This document shows positions 43,495 to 52,029 of a stretch of 64,000 bases of DNA, in pieces; position 1 is the stretch's first letter, and each line of letters opens with the position of its first letter. A program made the translations under genes and the position numbers. This DNA comes from an uncultured Nitrospira sp. (GTDB lineage Bacteria > Nitrospirota > Nitrospiria > Nitrospirales > Nitrospiraceae): positions 1-64,000 of the forward strand of contig CABVRX010000012.1 in the NCBI GenBank assembly GCA_902500825.1, given 5' to 3'. The notes beneath the pieces were generated by a model that worked only from the letters and a program-made list of their open reading frames with translations, was not told where the DNA came from and did not search any database.

Positions 43495-43537
43495 TAGGCC
43501 CATCATACAAAAATATACCTAGAGCCGGATGGGCCTA
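43495..43537. promoter_or_regulatory. Inverted repeat between luxR and the FadL-like gene
   Basis: TAGGCCCATC (43495-43504) and GATGGGCCTA (43528-43537) are perfect 10-bp inverted arms separated by 23 bp of AT-richer DNA. It lies in the divergent promoter region of luxR (start at 43427) and the outer-membrane gene at 43635. A dimeric or looping regulator site is plausible; it does not match the lux-box pattern. Confidence 0.5.
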
Positions 43538-43634
43538 GTCGAATACGTGCCATATGCGGTGAAGGAAGTTCCTAGACAAGGCCAAGAAGTGGTCGGTACC
43601 ATGGTCATTCTTTTTCACGGTAATAAGAACTGAC

Positions 43635-44996
43635 ATGGTCAAATTCTTGGTCTTGTCCGCGAATCTCTGCGTAGTGGCGTTGTCATGCTCAGCGGATGCC
43701 GCTGCGCAGGCATTGAGATTCCAGCCTCAAGGGGCATCGGCTGCCGGGCAGGGGAACGCATTCGCGGCCCAGGCAGACGATCCCTCAGCGATTCACTTTA
43801 ATCCGGCGGGTTTGACTCAGGTCCCAGGTGTCCAGGGGTACTTCGGGACTACTGTTATGGGGGGATCGATCAAGGTCAAGGGGCCGACAGGCATCGATAG
43901 CCGAGGTGATCTCGGCGACAGTGTTTCCACGCCTCTTCCCAGTCACTTTTATGTGAGCGCCAATCTGGGGACGTTCGGCGCAACCAGGCTCTCTTCGCTA
44001 ACCATCGGTCTAGGAGTGATTTCTCCCTTTGGCTCGAACACTCATTACCCGCTCGACGGTCCGTTCAACACTGCCGTCACCTCAGCGGATCTGCCGCTGA
44101 TCGACATCAAGCCCACCATTGCCTACAAGATAAGCGAGGATCTGTCGGTCGGTGTAAGCGCTGATATTTATACCTTTGCAAGTTTTCTTGGCGAAGGACA
44201 TGTCGAGCAGAAACAGGTGAGCGCCGGAGCGTTGGGAATCCCGGCTGGAGCGTCTATCGAATTAAACGGGAAAGGGACCGGCGCGGGCGTGACGGCCAGT
44301 CTGCTCTATAGCCCCCTGAGAAATGCAACGAGTAAACCGATCCTGTCCATCGGGCTGGTCTATCGCAGTCAGGCAGTGTTACCGTTAAATGGGACGTTAT
44401 TAGTCAATGGAGCGAAGGTGGCCGATGCCTCCGCTGATCTTGTACTGCCGCAAGTGGTTACCGGAGCCATCGCTGTCTGGCCGGTGCGTACCAGCGAAAA
44501 AGAGTGGAAGGTTGAGCTCGATGTTGAATATGTGGGCTGGAGTTTGAATAAGAATGTTGATGTCCGCCTTTCAAACGGCGCCACGATTCCCCAGCCGCAA
44601 GAGTGGAGCAACGTGCCCGTGATTGCGCTTGGAACCGAGCATAAGTGGCTGAGTCCGAAGTGGCTCCCGCACTGGGAGGTTGCGGTTCGTTCCGGCTATA
44701 CCTATACGGAAGACCCTGTTCCCAATCGAACCTTCAATCCTGCGACCATCTCCTTATCGGCCCATACCCTATCTCTTGGCGCCGGGTTTCTGTGCAAGGG
44801 AGCAGGACGATTTCTAGGCGTCATTCCTTGCAGCGGAGCGTCGGCTCTGTGGCCGAAAGGCATCGGACTCGACCTTGCCTATCAAGAATGGTTCTACGAA
44901 TCTCGCACCGTCATCGGCAATTTGAATCCGACCGTCGACGGGACGTACCATGCGTTTGTGCACTTAGGGACGTTCAGTTTGCGCACTCTGTTTTAG
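43635..44996 (+). CDS. FadL/OmpP1-family outer-membrane transporter
   Basis: 453 residues with a signal peptide (cleavage after Ala-Asp-Ala-Ala, about residue 24). The N-terminal plug motif Ala-Ala-Gly-Gln-Gly-Asn-Ala-Phe-Ala and Asp-Asp-Pro-Ser-Ala-Ile-His-Phe-Asn-Pro-Ala-Gly-Leu are typical of FadL, which lets hydrophobic compounds into the cell. The C-terminus ends in Phe after amphipathic strands. Its position beside luxR suggests it may be regulated with the AHL system or help long-chain AHL pass the outer membrane; that is speculation. Confidence 0.88.
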   Translation: MVKFLVLSANLCVVALSCSADAAAQALRFQPQGASAAGQGNAFAAQADDPSAIHFNPAGLTQVPGVQGYFGTTVMGGSIKVKGPTGIDSRGDLGDSVSTPLPSHFYVSANLGTFGATRLSSLTIGLGVISPFGSNTHYPLDGPFNTAVTSADLPLIDIKPTIAYKISEDLSVGVSADIYTFASFLGEGHVEQKQVSAGALGIPAGASIELNGKGTGAGVTASLLYSPLRNATSKPILSIGLVYRSQAVLPLNGTLLVNGAKVADASADLVLPQVVTGAIAVWPVRTSEKEWKVELDVEYVGWSLNKNVDVRLSNGATIPQPQEWSNVPVIALGTEHKWLSPKWLPHWEVAVRSGYTYTEDPVPNRTFNPATISLSAHTLSLGAGFLCKGAGRFLGVIPCSGASALWPKGIGLDLAYQEWFYESRTVIGNLNPTVDGTYHAFVHLGTFSLRTLF

Positions 44997-45010
44997 ATAG
45001 CGGACGTGTA

Positions 45011-46816
45011 CTACTCGGCAAGCGCCCTACGGAGGTTCGAGACGGTCTTCGCATTGAGTCCGGCTTCCCGTAAGGCTTCGTCGCTGGCCGAAGCCAGTTT
45101 GTCGAGACTGCCGAATTTCTCTAGGAGTTGATTGCGCCGAATCTCACCGATTCCGATGACCTGATCCAGCCTGGAGCCGACCAGTGATTTGCCGCGCAGC
45201 TTTCGATGGAAGGTGATCGCAAAGCGATGGGCTTCGTCGCGAATCCGTTGGAGCAGATGGGTGGAAGGAGATTGCGGTTTGAGCACGATCGGGTTTTTTC
45301 TTCCCGCTAGGAAGACACGCTCCTCTTTGTCGCCGCGGGCCTTGGCCAGCCCAAGGATCGGCAGACCTTGTCGTCCTGTCTCTTTGAGCCCCTCCAGCGC
45401 GGCGGCCAGTTGACCCAGTCCGCCGTCGATAAGTATCAGATCCGGTTGAGCCAGGTTCTCCTCTCGCCCATAGCGACGCGTCACCACCTCTTTCATACTT
45501 GCGAAGTCATTGGCCCCCATGACCGTTTGGATCTTGAACCGCCGATAGTCCGCCTTCTTCATCTGTCCGTCTTCCCAGACGACCATCGAAGCGACGGATT
45601 GGTTGCCCATCGTGTTAGAGATATCGAATCCTTCGATTCGACGGGGAGCCTGTTCCAGTCGCAGCAATCGCTTCAGTTCGTCACCGGCTTGCCGGTCCAG
45701 TTCCTCATCCCGCAAGTGATCAGCGACCGCCGCCGCTGCATTCTCCTCGGCTAAGAGGACAAGCTGATGCTTGGCGCCTCGCTCAGGCGAGCGTACACGA
45801 ACGGATTCCCCTCGCTTGTCGGACAGCCATTGTTGAATCAGGGGAGCGTCTTCGAGATCGGTCGGGACAAGGACTTCTCTCGGCGGCTGCCCGTCCTTGT
45901 TGTAGAACTGCTCGATCGCGGAATGCACCAGCTCCTCATCGGACACAGCGGCCGACTGAGGCCAGAAGAAATCTTTCCGTCCGATCAGCAAGCCGCCACG
46001 CACGAACAGAATCTGGAGGTCCACTGCCGAACCTTGTCTGGCTAAGCCGATCACGTCCTGATCGGCGGCCGAGGTCTGCGTGATCCGTTGCTTTTCCAGC
46101 ATCCGTTCGATTTTGAAGAGGCGGTCCCGCAACCGGGCCGCTTCCTCGAACTCTTCCCGCTCTGCCGCCGCTTCCATACGGGCGCGGAGATCGTCCAGTA
46201 ACTCGCGATCCCGGCCCTCCAGAAAGTGGCGAACCTGTTTGACGATCTGATGATATTCCTCCTTCGATTGGTTGCCGGTGCAGGGCGCCATGCACCGCTT
46301 GATCTCAAATTCGATGCAGGCGCGGTCGGCGGTCCCGTCGATATCGATCGTGCACGTGGCGAGGGGGAAAACGTGTTTGATGACTTTCAGCGTCTCTCGA
46401 AGGGCGTTCGCCGGGGTATAAGGGCCGTAGTAAAGGGCTCCGTCTTTTTGCACGCGGCGCACGATCGAGAGTCGGGGAAAATCGTCCTTGATGGGCAGCC
46501 GTACATAGGGATACTGTTTGTCGTCCCGCAACACGATGTTGAAACGGGGTTTATGGCGCTTGACCAGGTTGCTCTCAAGAATCAGGGCTTCGAGCTCGGA
46601 TCGGGTCACCATCGTCTCTATGTCGGCGATGTGGCTGACGAGAAGACTGGTCTTGGGGCTATGGTCTGTACCCTTCTGAAAATAGGATCGGACGCGGTCG
46701 GCGAGCACGGCTGCTTTCCCGATGTAAATGATTTCTCCTTGCTCGTTCTTGAACAGGTAGACGCCGGGGCTCTCGGGGAGATGGGCAAGTTTGGATTGGA
46801 GAATATCGATCGTCAT
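45011..46816 (-). CDS. uvrC: Excinuclease ABC subunit C
   Basis: UvrC makes both incisions in nucleotide excision repair. The 601-residue protein has an N-terminal GIY-YIG nuclease (Gly-Val-Tyr...Ile-Tyr-Ile-Gly-Lys-Ala), a Cys-rich region around residue 165, a UVR motif that binds UvrB (about 200-235), an RNase H-like nuclease with Glu-Gly-Phe-Asp-Ile-Ser and Ile-Leu-Ile-Asp-Gly-Gly, and a C-terminal helix-hairpin-helix pair. uvrA, also in this window, encodes a protein that lacks its insertion domain. Confidence 0.96.
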   Translation of the reverse strand: MTIDILQSKLAHLPESPGVYLFKNEQGEIIYIGKAAVLADRVRSYFQKGTDHSPKTSLLVSHIADIETMVTRSELEALILESNLVKRHKPRFNIVLRDDKQYPYVRLPIKDDFPRLSIVRRVQKDGALYYGPYTPANALRETLKVIKHVFPLATCTIDIDGTADRACIEFEIKRCMAPCTGNQSKEEYHQIVKQVRHFLEGRDRELLDDLRARMEAAAEREEFEEAARLRDRLFKIERMLEKQRITQTSAADQDVIGLARQGSAVDLQILFVRGGLLIGRKDFFWPQSAAVSDEELVHSAIEQFYNKDGQPPREVLVPTDLEDAPLIQQWLSDKRGESVRVRSPERGAKHQLVLLAEENAAAAVADHLRDEELDRQAGDELKRLLRLEQAPRRIEGFDISNTMGNQSVASMVVWEDGQMKKADYRRFKIQTVMGANDFASMKEVVTRRYGREENLAQPDLILIDGGLGQLAAALEGLKETGRQGLPILGLAKARGDKEERVFLAGRKNPIVLKPQSPSTHLLQRIRDEAHRFAITFHRKLRGKSLVGSRLDQVIGIGEIRRNQLLEKFGSLDKLASASDEALREAGLNAKTVSNLRRALAE

Positions 46817-46901
46817 GCGTCAACCGTCATGTATCAATCGTAAGAATACCAGGAGAAGGCTCGATATTTCCTCGGTTGACTCCCTGACGATCGACGAGAC
46901 G

Positions 46902-47771
46902 CTATTTCAATCCTCGGACAAATGATGGGCTGAATGTCCCTCGCGCGACTTCGGCCACCGGCCCTTTCATCGTGAGGCTGAAGTCCGGTGCGACATCGAT
47001 ATGCAGCACCCCTCCCGGCATCTTTACAGTGACGGGGCTCTTCACGAGTCCTAGACGTACCGCTGCGCTGGCTGCAGCGCAGGATGAAGAGCCGGAGGCC
47101 TGCGTCTCGCCGGCGCCTCGCTCCCAAATCAGAATGAAGATTTCCTTGGGCCCGGTTGGAACCGCGAGCTGCACGTTAGTCCGTTTAGGAAATAGTGTGT
47201 GGCGTTCCAGGGCTGGTCCAATCGCCACGAGTTCTTCCCGTGACCAGGATTCTCCGGCTGGTTTGAAGACGACACAATGTGGATTGCCGACGCTCACGCC
47301 GGTAAACGTCAGAGTCCGTCCTGCTGCTTGGATCGGCTGCTGAATCAACTCGGGTACGTTCAGCGAGCAGGGGAGCGCATCTGGTTTGAACGTTGCGACT
47401 CCCATCTCGACGGTCGCAGCAGCTGCATCGCCATGCCGGTCTATATGCAGGTCAATGCTGACCATCCCGCCCTTTGTCTCGACTGTGAAGCGCTTCTTCT
47501 TCGTTTTACCGGTCGCGTGGAGATAGCGTGCAAAGATCCTGAGGCCATTCCCTGATTTTTCCGCCTCGCTGCCGTCGGGGTTGAAAATACGTAGCCCGAA
47601 ATCGGCCTTCTTTGAAGGGACCAAGGCCAAAATCCCGTCACTGCCTACGCCCCAATTGCGGTCGCAAATAGTTTTGATGTTTTTGGGAGTCAATTTAAAG
47701 GTCATTTCCTTGGGATCCATTACCAGATAGTCGTTACCGAGACCATGTCCGCGAAAAAAACCGTTCTTCAT
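46902..47771 (-). CDS. dapF: DapF-like diaminopimelate epimerase with both catalytic cysteines replaced by serine
   Basis: 289 residues of the DapF fold, with Gly-His-Gly-Leu-Gly-Asn-Asp-Tyr at the start, Gly-Val-Gly-Ser-Asp-Gly and Gly-Asn-Pro-His-Cys-Val later. In normal DapF the two bases are Cys73 (Glu-x-Cys-Gly-Asn-Gly) and Cys217 (Thr-x-Ala-Cys-Gly-Thr-Gly). Here they are Ser73 in Glu-Lys-Ser-Gly-Asn-Gly and Ser226 in Gln-Ala-Ser-Gly-Ser-Ser-Ser-Cys; both are read directly from the codons (TCA and TCC). Other pocket residues (Asn, Pro, Arg, Glu) are kept. The protein may catalyse a different reaction, or work with serines. Confidence 0.85.
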   Translation of the reverse strand: MKNGFFRGHGLGNDYLVMDPKEMTFKLTPKNIKTICDRNWGVGSDGILALVPSKKADFGLRIFNPDGSEAEKSGNGLRIFARYLHATGKTKKKRFTVETKGGMVSIDLHIDRHGDAAAATVEMGVATFKPDALPCSLNVPELIQQPIQAAGRTLTFTGVSVGNPHCVVFKPAGESWSREELVAIGPALERHTLFPKRTNVQLAVPTGPKEIFILIWERGAGETQASGSSSCAAASAAVRLGLVKSPVTVKMPGGVLHIDVAPDFSLTMKGPVAEVARGTFSPSFVRGLK

Positions 47772-47907
47772 GCCAATCTCCCCTGTGAAGTTCCTGTGAG
47801 TTAATAAGGTCGCTGGAGGGCGAGGGTACTGAGCCTTTCGTCAATGGTCAATAGTCAACAGTTCGTGGCTGGTTCAATGACCAATGACTTTATGAACGAG
47901 GACTTTC

Positions 47908-48306
47908 TTAAACGATCTTCACGCCGACCGGCCGTTCGATCAACTCGATCTCATAGCCGTCTGGCGCATCGATAAAAATGAATCGGCTGCCGGAGGAGGT
48001 TGTCGTGGGACCGTCGGTGATCCTGACTCCCTGCGCATTGAGCAAGGCGATCGTTTCGTCGAGGTTTTCGACTTGAAAGGCTAGATGAACGAGATCTTCC
48101 TGAACTTTCACCGGGCCACTTGGTGGGAAACTGGTCAACTCGATCAGCTCGTCGCTATTGGGAACTTTCAAGAAAGCGAGATGTGATCCACGAGGAGAAG
48201 TCTTCCGCTCAATAACCTCAAGGCCCAAGACGGTCGTATAAAACCGGATGGTCTCATCCAAATCGCTGACCCGCATACGAGTGTGGAGCAGTTTTTGTAC
48301 CTTCAC
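47908..48306 (-). CDS. gloA: Glyoxalase/VOC-family protein
   Basis: 132 residues of a vicinal oxygen chelate protein. It opens with Leu-His-Thr-Arg-Met-Arg-Val, keeps a metal His-to-Glu pattern (His-Leu-Ala-Phe and a later Glu-Leu-Ile-Glu), and shows Pro-Asp-Gly-Tyr-Glu-Ile-Glu near the C-terminus, as in lactoylglutathione lyase (glyoxalase I). Methylglyoxal detoxification is the likely role, though other VOC functions cannot be ruled out. Confidence 0.8.
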   Translation of the reverse strand: MKVQKLLHTRMRVSDLDETIRFYTTVLGLEVIERKTSPRGSHLAFLKVPNSDELIELTSFPPSGPVKVQEDLVHLAFQVENLDETIALLNAQGVRITDGPTTTSSGSRFIFIDAPDGYEIELIERPVGVKIV

Positions 48307-48318
48307 ACGCTACCTTAG

Positions 48319-48507
48319 TTAGACCGAAAAGAAATGCCACACCAACAAGCCCACGATAAACCAGAATAAGAAGCCCACTATTCCAACAATATATTCCCGT
48401 CTGTCAAAGTCACGGAAGCCAAGGCACCTAAGTATCACGTAGCCGGTCCCATAGCATAGCACCTCAACAAAAACTGAATATGCGAGCTCTAGGGCAACTT
48501 GCGCCAT
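48319..48507 (-). CDS. Small two-helix membrane protein (62 aa)
   Basis: The start chosen at ATG 48507 gives a 62-residue protein with two hydrophobic segments (about 3-25 and 38-60) joined by Phe-Arg-Asp-Phe-Asp-Arg-Arg-Glu. It follows the acetyltransferase gene by 4 bp in the same direction, suggesting co-transcription. A longer frame from 48561 would overlap that gene. No family is recognised. Confidence 0.5.
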   Translation of the reverse strand: MAQVALELAYSVFVEVLCYGTGYVILRCLGFRDFDRREYIVGIVGFLFWFIVGLLVWHFFSV

Positions 48508-48511
48508 ATAT

Positions 48512-48985
48512 CTATGCGTTCCTGGTCGGCCCAGCGGTTTTTCGCAGCAAGATCTCCGCACTCCCTGGGATCAAGAAGTTCGGCATGGGGCCGATTTCTT
48601 GATAACCGTGTTTCTGATAGAAGGCCCTCGCCGGTTCGTTGAAATCCGACACACAGGCAAAGAGGTTCCTGGTTCTCGTAAAGACCAGTTCCTCGATGTG
48701 CCGCAACAGCTGACCGCCGATCCCCTTTTTGCGAGCCCATATGGCCACGCCCAGGAGCTCCAGATAGTCGCCGAGGAGAAACTTCTGCTTCACGATAGCG
48801 ACGCCTGCCACTTGTCCATTGAGGAGAGCGACGTAGCAGTCTCGCCCCTGCGGAGTCGGGCAAAAGATGCGGGTCCAATCATCCTTCGAGTAACCGAGTT
48901 TTTGCCAGGGATCGGACTCACTGAGCAGTTGGACGACGGACTCACGATCGTCCGGCTCCATGTTTCTGATAACCGGGTCAGTCAT
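48512..48985 (-). CDS. GNAT-family N-acetyltransferase
   Basis: 157 residues with the GNAT acetyl-CoA loop Arg-Lys-Lys-Gly-Ile-Gly-Gly-Gln-Leu-Leu (Q/RxxGxG/A) and the usual Val-Ala-Leu-Leu-Asn-Gly-Gln-Val-Ala-Gly-Val strand before it, then Phe-Tyr-Gln-Lys-His-Gly-Tyr. The substrate is unknown; it may modify an N-terminus or small molecule. It overlaps the polysaccharide deacetylase gene by 8 bp. Confidence 0.85.
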   Translation of the reverse strand: MTDPVIRNMEPDDRESVVQLLSESDPWQKLGYSKDDWTRIFCPTPQGRDCYVALLNGQVAGVAIVKQKFLLGDYLELLGVAIWARKKGIGGQLLRHIEELVFTRTRNLFACVSDFNEPARAFYQKHGYQEIGPMPNFLIPGSAEILLRKTAGPTRNA

Positions 48986-49697
48986 GGGCTTGGGAAGTAC
49001 AGGTCAACAGTTCGCTGACGGTCATGGGTTGGAGTCCTTTTCGGGGCAGGATGTCCGAAGTGAGTCGTTCAATCACCTGTCGGGTTTGTTTGCCTTTGCC
49101 GTTCGCATGGAAGACGATGATGCTCCCTGGCTTGGCACGCGCGGTGACTCCGGTGAGAATCTGCTCGGCGGAGAGCGTAGGGTCCGGATCGCCTGATTCG
49201 ATATTCCATTGGATGAACCGCAGGCCGAGCATGTTCACCACTGCAACGGTCACATCGTTGTATTCGCCGTACGGTGGCCGAAACAATGTCGCCTCATGAG
49301 TGTAGTGTTCCTGCAGCAATTTGACCGGACCAAGAATTTCCGCGCGCTGTTCGTCGGCATCATGCATGGGAAGGTGGGCATGTACCTCACCGTGCGTGCC
49401 CACTTCGAAAAATCCCAAGCCTAATAGACGGTCCACTTCCGGTTCATGTTTGGTCATCCACTTGCCGGACATGAAGAAGGTGGCCGGAATGCGATGCTTG
49501 ATCAGATAGTCCATCAAAGGTTGGTCGTAGCCGGTTCCCTTCCTCACGGGACAGAGATCGAACGTCAGTGCCACGCCCGGGCACATGGGTGGGCCGGACT
49601 TAATAACTTGAGCAACCCCATCAACCGGGAGGAAAGGCTCGGTCGCCACTGCCGACAGGATGCCAAGCAGCAGGTGTCGCAGAACGTGTCGCCGCAT
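48978..49697 (-). CDS. Polysaccharide deacetylase (NodB family)
   Basis: A signal peptide from the ATG at 49697 is followed by a NodB domain: Leu-Thr-Phe-Asp-Leu-Cys (motif 1, where TFDDGP would be usual), Thr-His-Gly-Glu-Val-His (motif 2, the zinc histidines), Arg-Pro-Pro-Tyr-Gly (motif 3) and a late Val-Phe-His. The Asp-Leu-Cys variant is seen in a subfamily of deacetylases. Substrate is probably an envelope polysaccharide or peptidoglycan. The frame opens 53 codons earlier, but the first signal-like start is 49697. 239 aa. Confidence 0.85.
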   Translation of the reverse strand: MRRHVLRHLLLGILSAVATEPFLPVDGVAQVIKSGPPMCPGVALTFDLCPVRKGTGYDQPLMDYLIKHRIPATFFMSGKWMTKHEPEVDRLLGLGFFEVGTHGEVHAHLPMHDADEQRAEILGPVKLLQEHYTHEATLFRPPYGEYNDVTVAVVNMLGLRFIQWNIESGDPDPTLSAEQILTGVTARAKPGSIIVFHANGKGKQTRQVIERLTSDILPRKGLQPMTVSELLTCTSQAHD

Positions 49698-49767
49698 AAA
49701 GGTCAGTATACCTGAACCGGTGGAGAAGAATTGACCCTTTACGTATTTGGCTGTTACGGTGTGGACT

Positions 49768-50928
49768 ATGCGTATCCCTTCCTGGGAAATCGGCCGCGCG
49801 TTGGGGATTCCGATCCGTATCCATGCTTCATGGTTTCTGGTCTTCCTTCTGGTCACCTGGACTCTCTCGACCGGCTATCTTCCGGAAAGTTTGCCCGGAC
49901 TCACTCCCGAGCGTTATTGGGCCATGGGTGGCCTCGCCGCAGTGCTGTTATTCCTCTCCGTGCTGCTGCATGAGCTCGGCCATTCCTACGTCGCGTTGTA
50001 CTATCGTATCCCGATTGAAAAGATCACGTTGTTTATTTTCGGCGGCGTGGCACACATGCGGAAGGAAGCTCCGACGCCTCGTGCCGAATTCCTCATTGCG
50101 TTGGCCGGGCCTGCGGTCAGTTTTGTCATCGGCGGTCTCTGCTTTGTCTTTGTGGAATTGGCCGAGGCGATTCAACGGCAACATGGTTTGCAAGGGTGGA
50201 TCATGCTCGGGGCCTTATTGGGCTTCGTCAATATGCAACTCGGTCTCTTCAATATGATTCCGGGTTTCCCGCTGGACGGCGGCCGGGTTTTACGCGCAGG
50301 ATTGTGGGCATGGGGAAACGATTTTTATCGGGCTACGAAGCAAGCCGCAGTAGTCGGCCTGGCGTTTGGATTGCTGCTCGGGCTGGTCGGCCTTGTCGTG
50401 ATGTACGGAGCGGTAAGCGGCGGATTACCTGCCTCGATGGCATCAAACGGTGGGTGGGTTCTCATCATCGGCATGTTTCTCTTCGCCGCGGCTCTGGCGA
50501 GTCGTCGTCAAGCCGCCATACGTCAATCGCTGCAGACGGTCCCTATTCGAGATTTAATGGTGACGACGGTCACCACTATTCCCTCGCATTGCACGCTGGA
50601 TGAGGCGGTGAATCAATACTTCCAGTCCTATGGCTACGGCGGATTTCCGGTGTTAGAGGATGGACGACTGATGGGACTCATCACCGTGTTGGAGATTCAA
50701 AACGTGTCGCCGTCACTGTGGTCGTGGCGACGGGTCGAACAGGTGATGCGTCCGAGCTCGGAATCGTTGGTGATTGAGCCGGACATTCCCGTGATCCATG
50801 CGATGGAGCGCATGGCTCGTGAAGGATGGGATCGATTGGTCGTCATGCAGAATGAGGAAATCGTCGGACTTGTCACCCATTCAGCCATCGTGCATTTTCT
50901 TCAGCTACGGGGCTCTTCCAGTCGTTGA
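49768..50928 (+). CDS. Site-2 metalloprotease (M50) with CBS domains
   Basis: 386 residues from the ATG at 49768. Membrane helices carry the zinc protease motif Leu-Leu-His-Glu-Leu-Gly-His (HExxH) and the second motif Asn-Met-Ile-Pro-Gly-Phe-Pro-Leu-Asp-Gly-Gly-Arg (LDG). A C-terminal pair of CBS domains (about 260-380) can bind adenine nucleotides and regulate the protease. Such proteins cut transmembrane substrates such as anti-sigma factors. Adjacent genes do not name the substrate. Confidence 0.93.
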   Translation: MRIPSWEIGRALGIPIRIHASWFLVFLLVTWTLSTGYLPESLPGLTPERYWAMGGLAAVLLFLSVLLHELGHSYVALYYRIPIEKITLFIFGGVAHMRKEAPTPRAEFLIALAGPAVSFVIGGLCFVFVELAEAIQRQHGLQGWIMLGALLGFVNMQLGLFNMIPGFPLDGGRVLRAGLWAWGNDFYRATKQAAVVGLAFGLLLGLVGLVVMYGAVSGGLPASMASNGGWVLIIGMFLFAAALASRRQAAIRQSLQTVPIRDLMVTTVTTIPSHCTLDEAVNQYFQSYGYGGFPVLEDGRLMGLITVLEIQNVSPSLWSWRRVEQVMRPSSESLVIEPDIPVIHAMERMAREGWDRLVVMQNEEIVGLVTHSAIVHFLQLRGSSSR

Positions 50929-50968
50929 ATAGCGGCACTCGCCGTCTGTCACTCAGTCCACATCTTTT

Positions 50969-51829
50969 CTATGCACCATCAGCCGGCATCTTAGGCGATG
51001 AGTGTGCGAACTCTTGTAACTTGTGGGCAATGATGCCGCCGAACAGCAAGAGCCCGGCGGAATAATAGACCCAGAGCAGCAAAAGGACGACTTCCAGCAA
51101 TGATCCATAAAGTCGAGCATAGACCGTGGCATAGTCACTATAGCTGACGAACAACAACTTGGCCGAGACCCAGAGCACACTGAAAGTCAGTGCTCCGGCC
51201 ATCGCGGCTCGCCAGCGTGGACGGCGTCGAGGAACGAGGCGGTACAACAGGCTGACCGCCAGGAATGCGAGGGCGAATGGCAGTGTATAGGTCAGATGAA
51301 AATCATGTGCGGCCAGGGCAACAAGATCGAGCCCCCAGAGCCTGGGTGCATAGTCGGTTAAAAAGGTGATGGTTTGCGTCCCGACATACGCCATAAGCAG
51401 CAGAAGTCCGGTCGATCCGACCAGCGCGATCGAGATTGCCGTTGAAATCAGCGGATGACGCTGATGCATGCTCTCAAAGACCACGTTGAGCGTGTAGTCC
51501 AATTCATAAAAGACGAGCCCTCCAAACCAAAAAAACGACAAAAATACGAGCCATCGCACACTCTCCAACACGCTGATCCGATGGAGCTCTTCAGCCAGTC
51601 GCTCGCCCAACGACGGCAAAAATTCTCTGAGGAAACTCAGCATGAACTGTTCGCCGATGACATCCTGACTCACGAAAAAACTCACTCCATACAGGACCAG
51701 AAACGCGAGGGGAAAGAGCGAGAGGAGAGAGAAAAAGGCCAAGGATGCAGCGAGGCTGGCACAGCCCTGCTGTAAAAAGATCTTCAGGACGTCAAGCAGG
51801 AAGCGGAAGACATTCATGAGACTCCGCAT
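50969..51829 (-). CDS. YihY/virulence factor BrkB family membrane protein
   Basis: 286 residues with six predicted transmembrane helices and YihY features: Gly-Cys-Ala-Ser-Leu-Ala-Ala-Ser-Leu-Ala-Phe-Phe-Ser-Leu-Leu-Ser-Leu-Phe-Pro early, and Pro-Arg-Arg-Arg-Pro with Trp-Arg-Ala-Ala-Met-Ala-Gly-Ala before the last helices. Function is uncertain; once called ribonuclease BN in error. It faces away from the protease gene, sharing a short gap at their 3' ends. Confidence 0.9.
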   Translation of the reverse strand: MRSLMNVFRFLLDVLKIFLQQGCASLAASLAFFSLLSLFPLAFLVLYGVSFFVSQDVIGEQFMLSFLREFLPSLGERLAEELHRISVLESVRWLVFLSFFWFGGLVFYELDYTLNVVFESMHQRHPLISTAISIALVGSTGLLLLMAYVGTQTITFLTDYAPRLWGLDLVALAAHDFHLTYTLPFALAFLAVSLLYRLVPRRRPRWRAAMAGALTFSVLWVSAKLLFVSYSDYATVYARLYGSLLEVVLLLLWVYYSAGLLLFGGIIAHKLQEFAHSSPKMPADGA

Positions 51830-51861
51830 TGCGGATCGTCAGTGTAACATGGGCGATACTT

Positions 51862-52029
51862 GAGAATGCTGAAAAAGCTCGTTCAGCAAGGCCGCAACGA
51901 GCGAAAGGCAGAGGCGTAACCTTTCTCACCCGGCCCACCCCGAGCTGCCGGAGCAGCTCTCTCCCGCTTCATACGTTGAGGCCGTAAGCGATGCGAGAAC
52001 AAAGCTGGAGGGGCTATTGCAGCATTCTC
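51862..52029. repeat. MITE-like repeat at the end of nuoN
   Basis: The segment begins GAGAATGCTG (51862-51871) and ends CAGCATTCTC (52020-52029), perfect 10-bp inverted termini, about 168 bp apart with no coding frame. An internal hairpin is GCTCGTT...AACGAGC. Similar non-coding elements with such termini occur in Nitrospira intergenic regions, as far as I recall. Its outer end overlaps the nuoN stop codon, so the repeat may have been inserted at, and contributed to, the 3' end of the gene. Confidence 0.65.
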
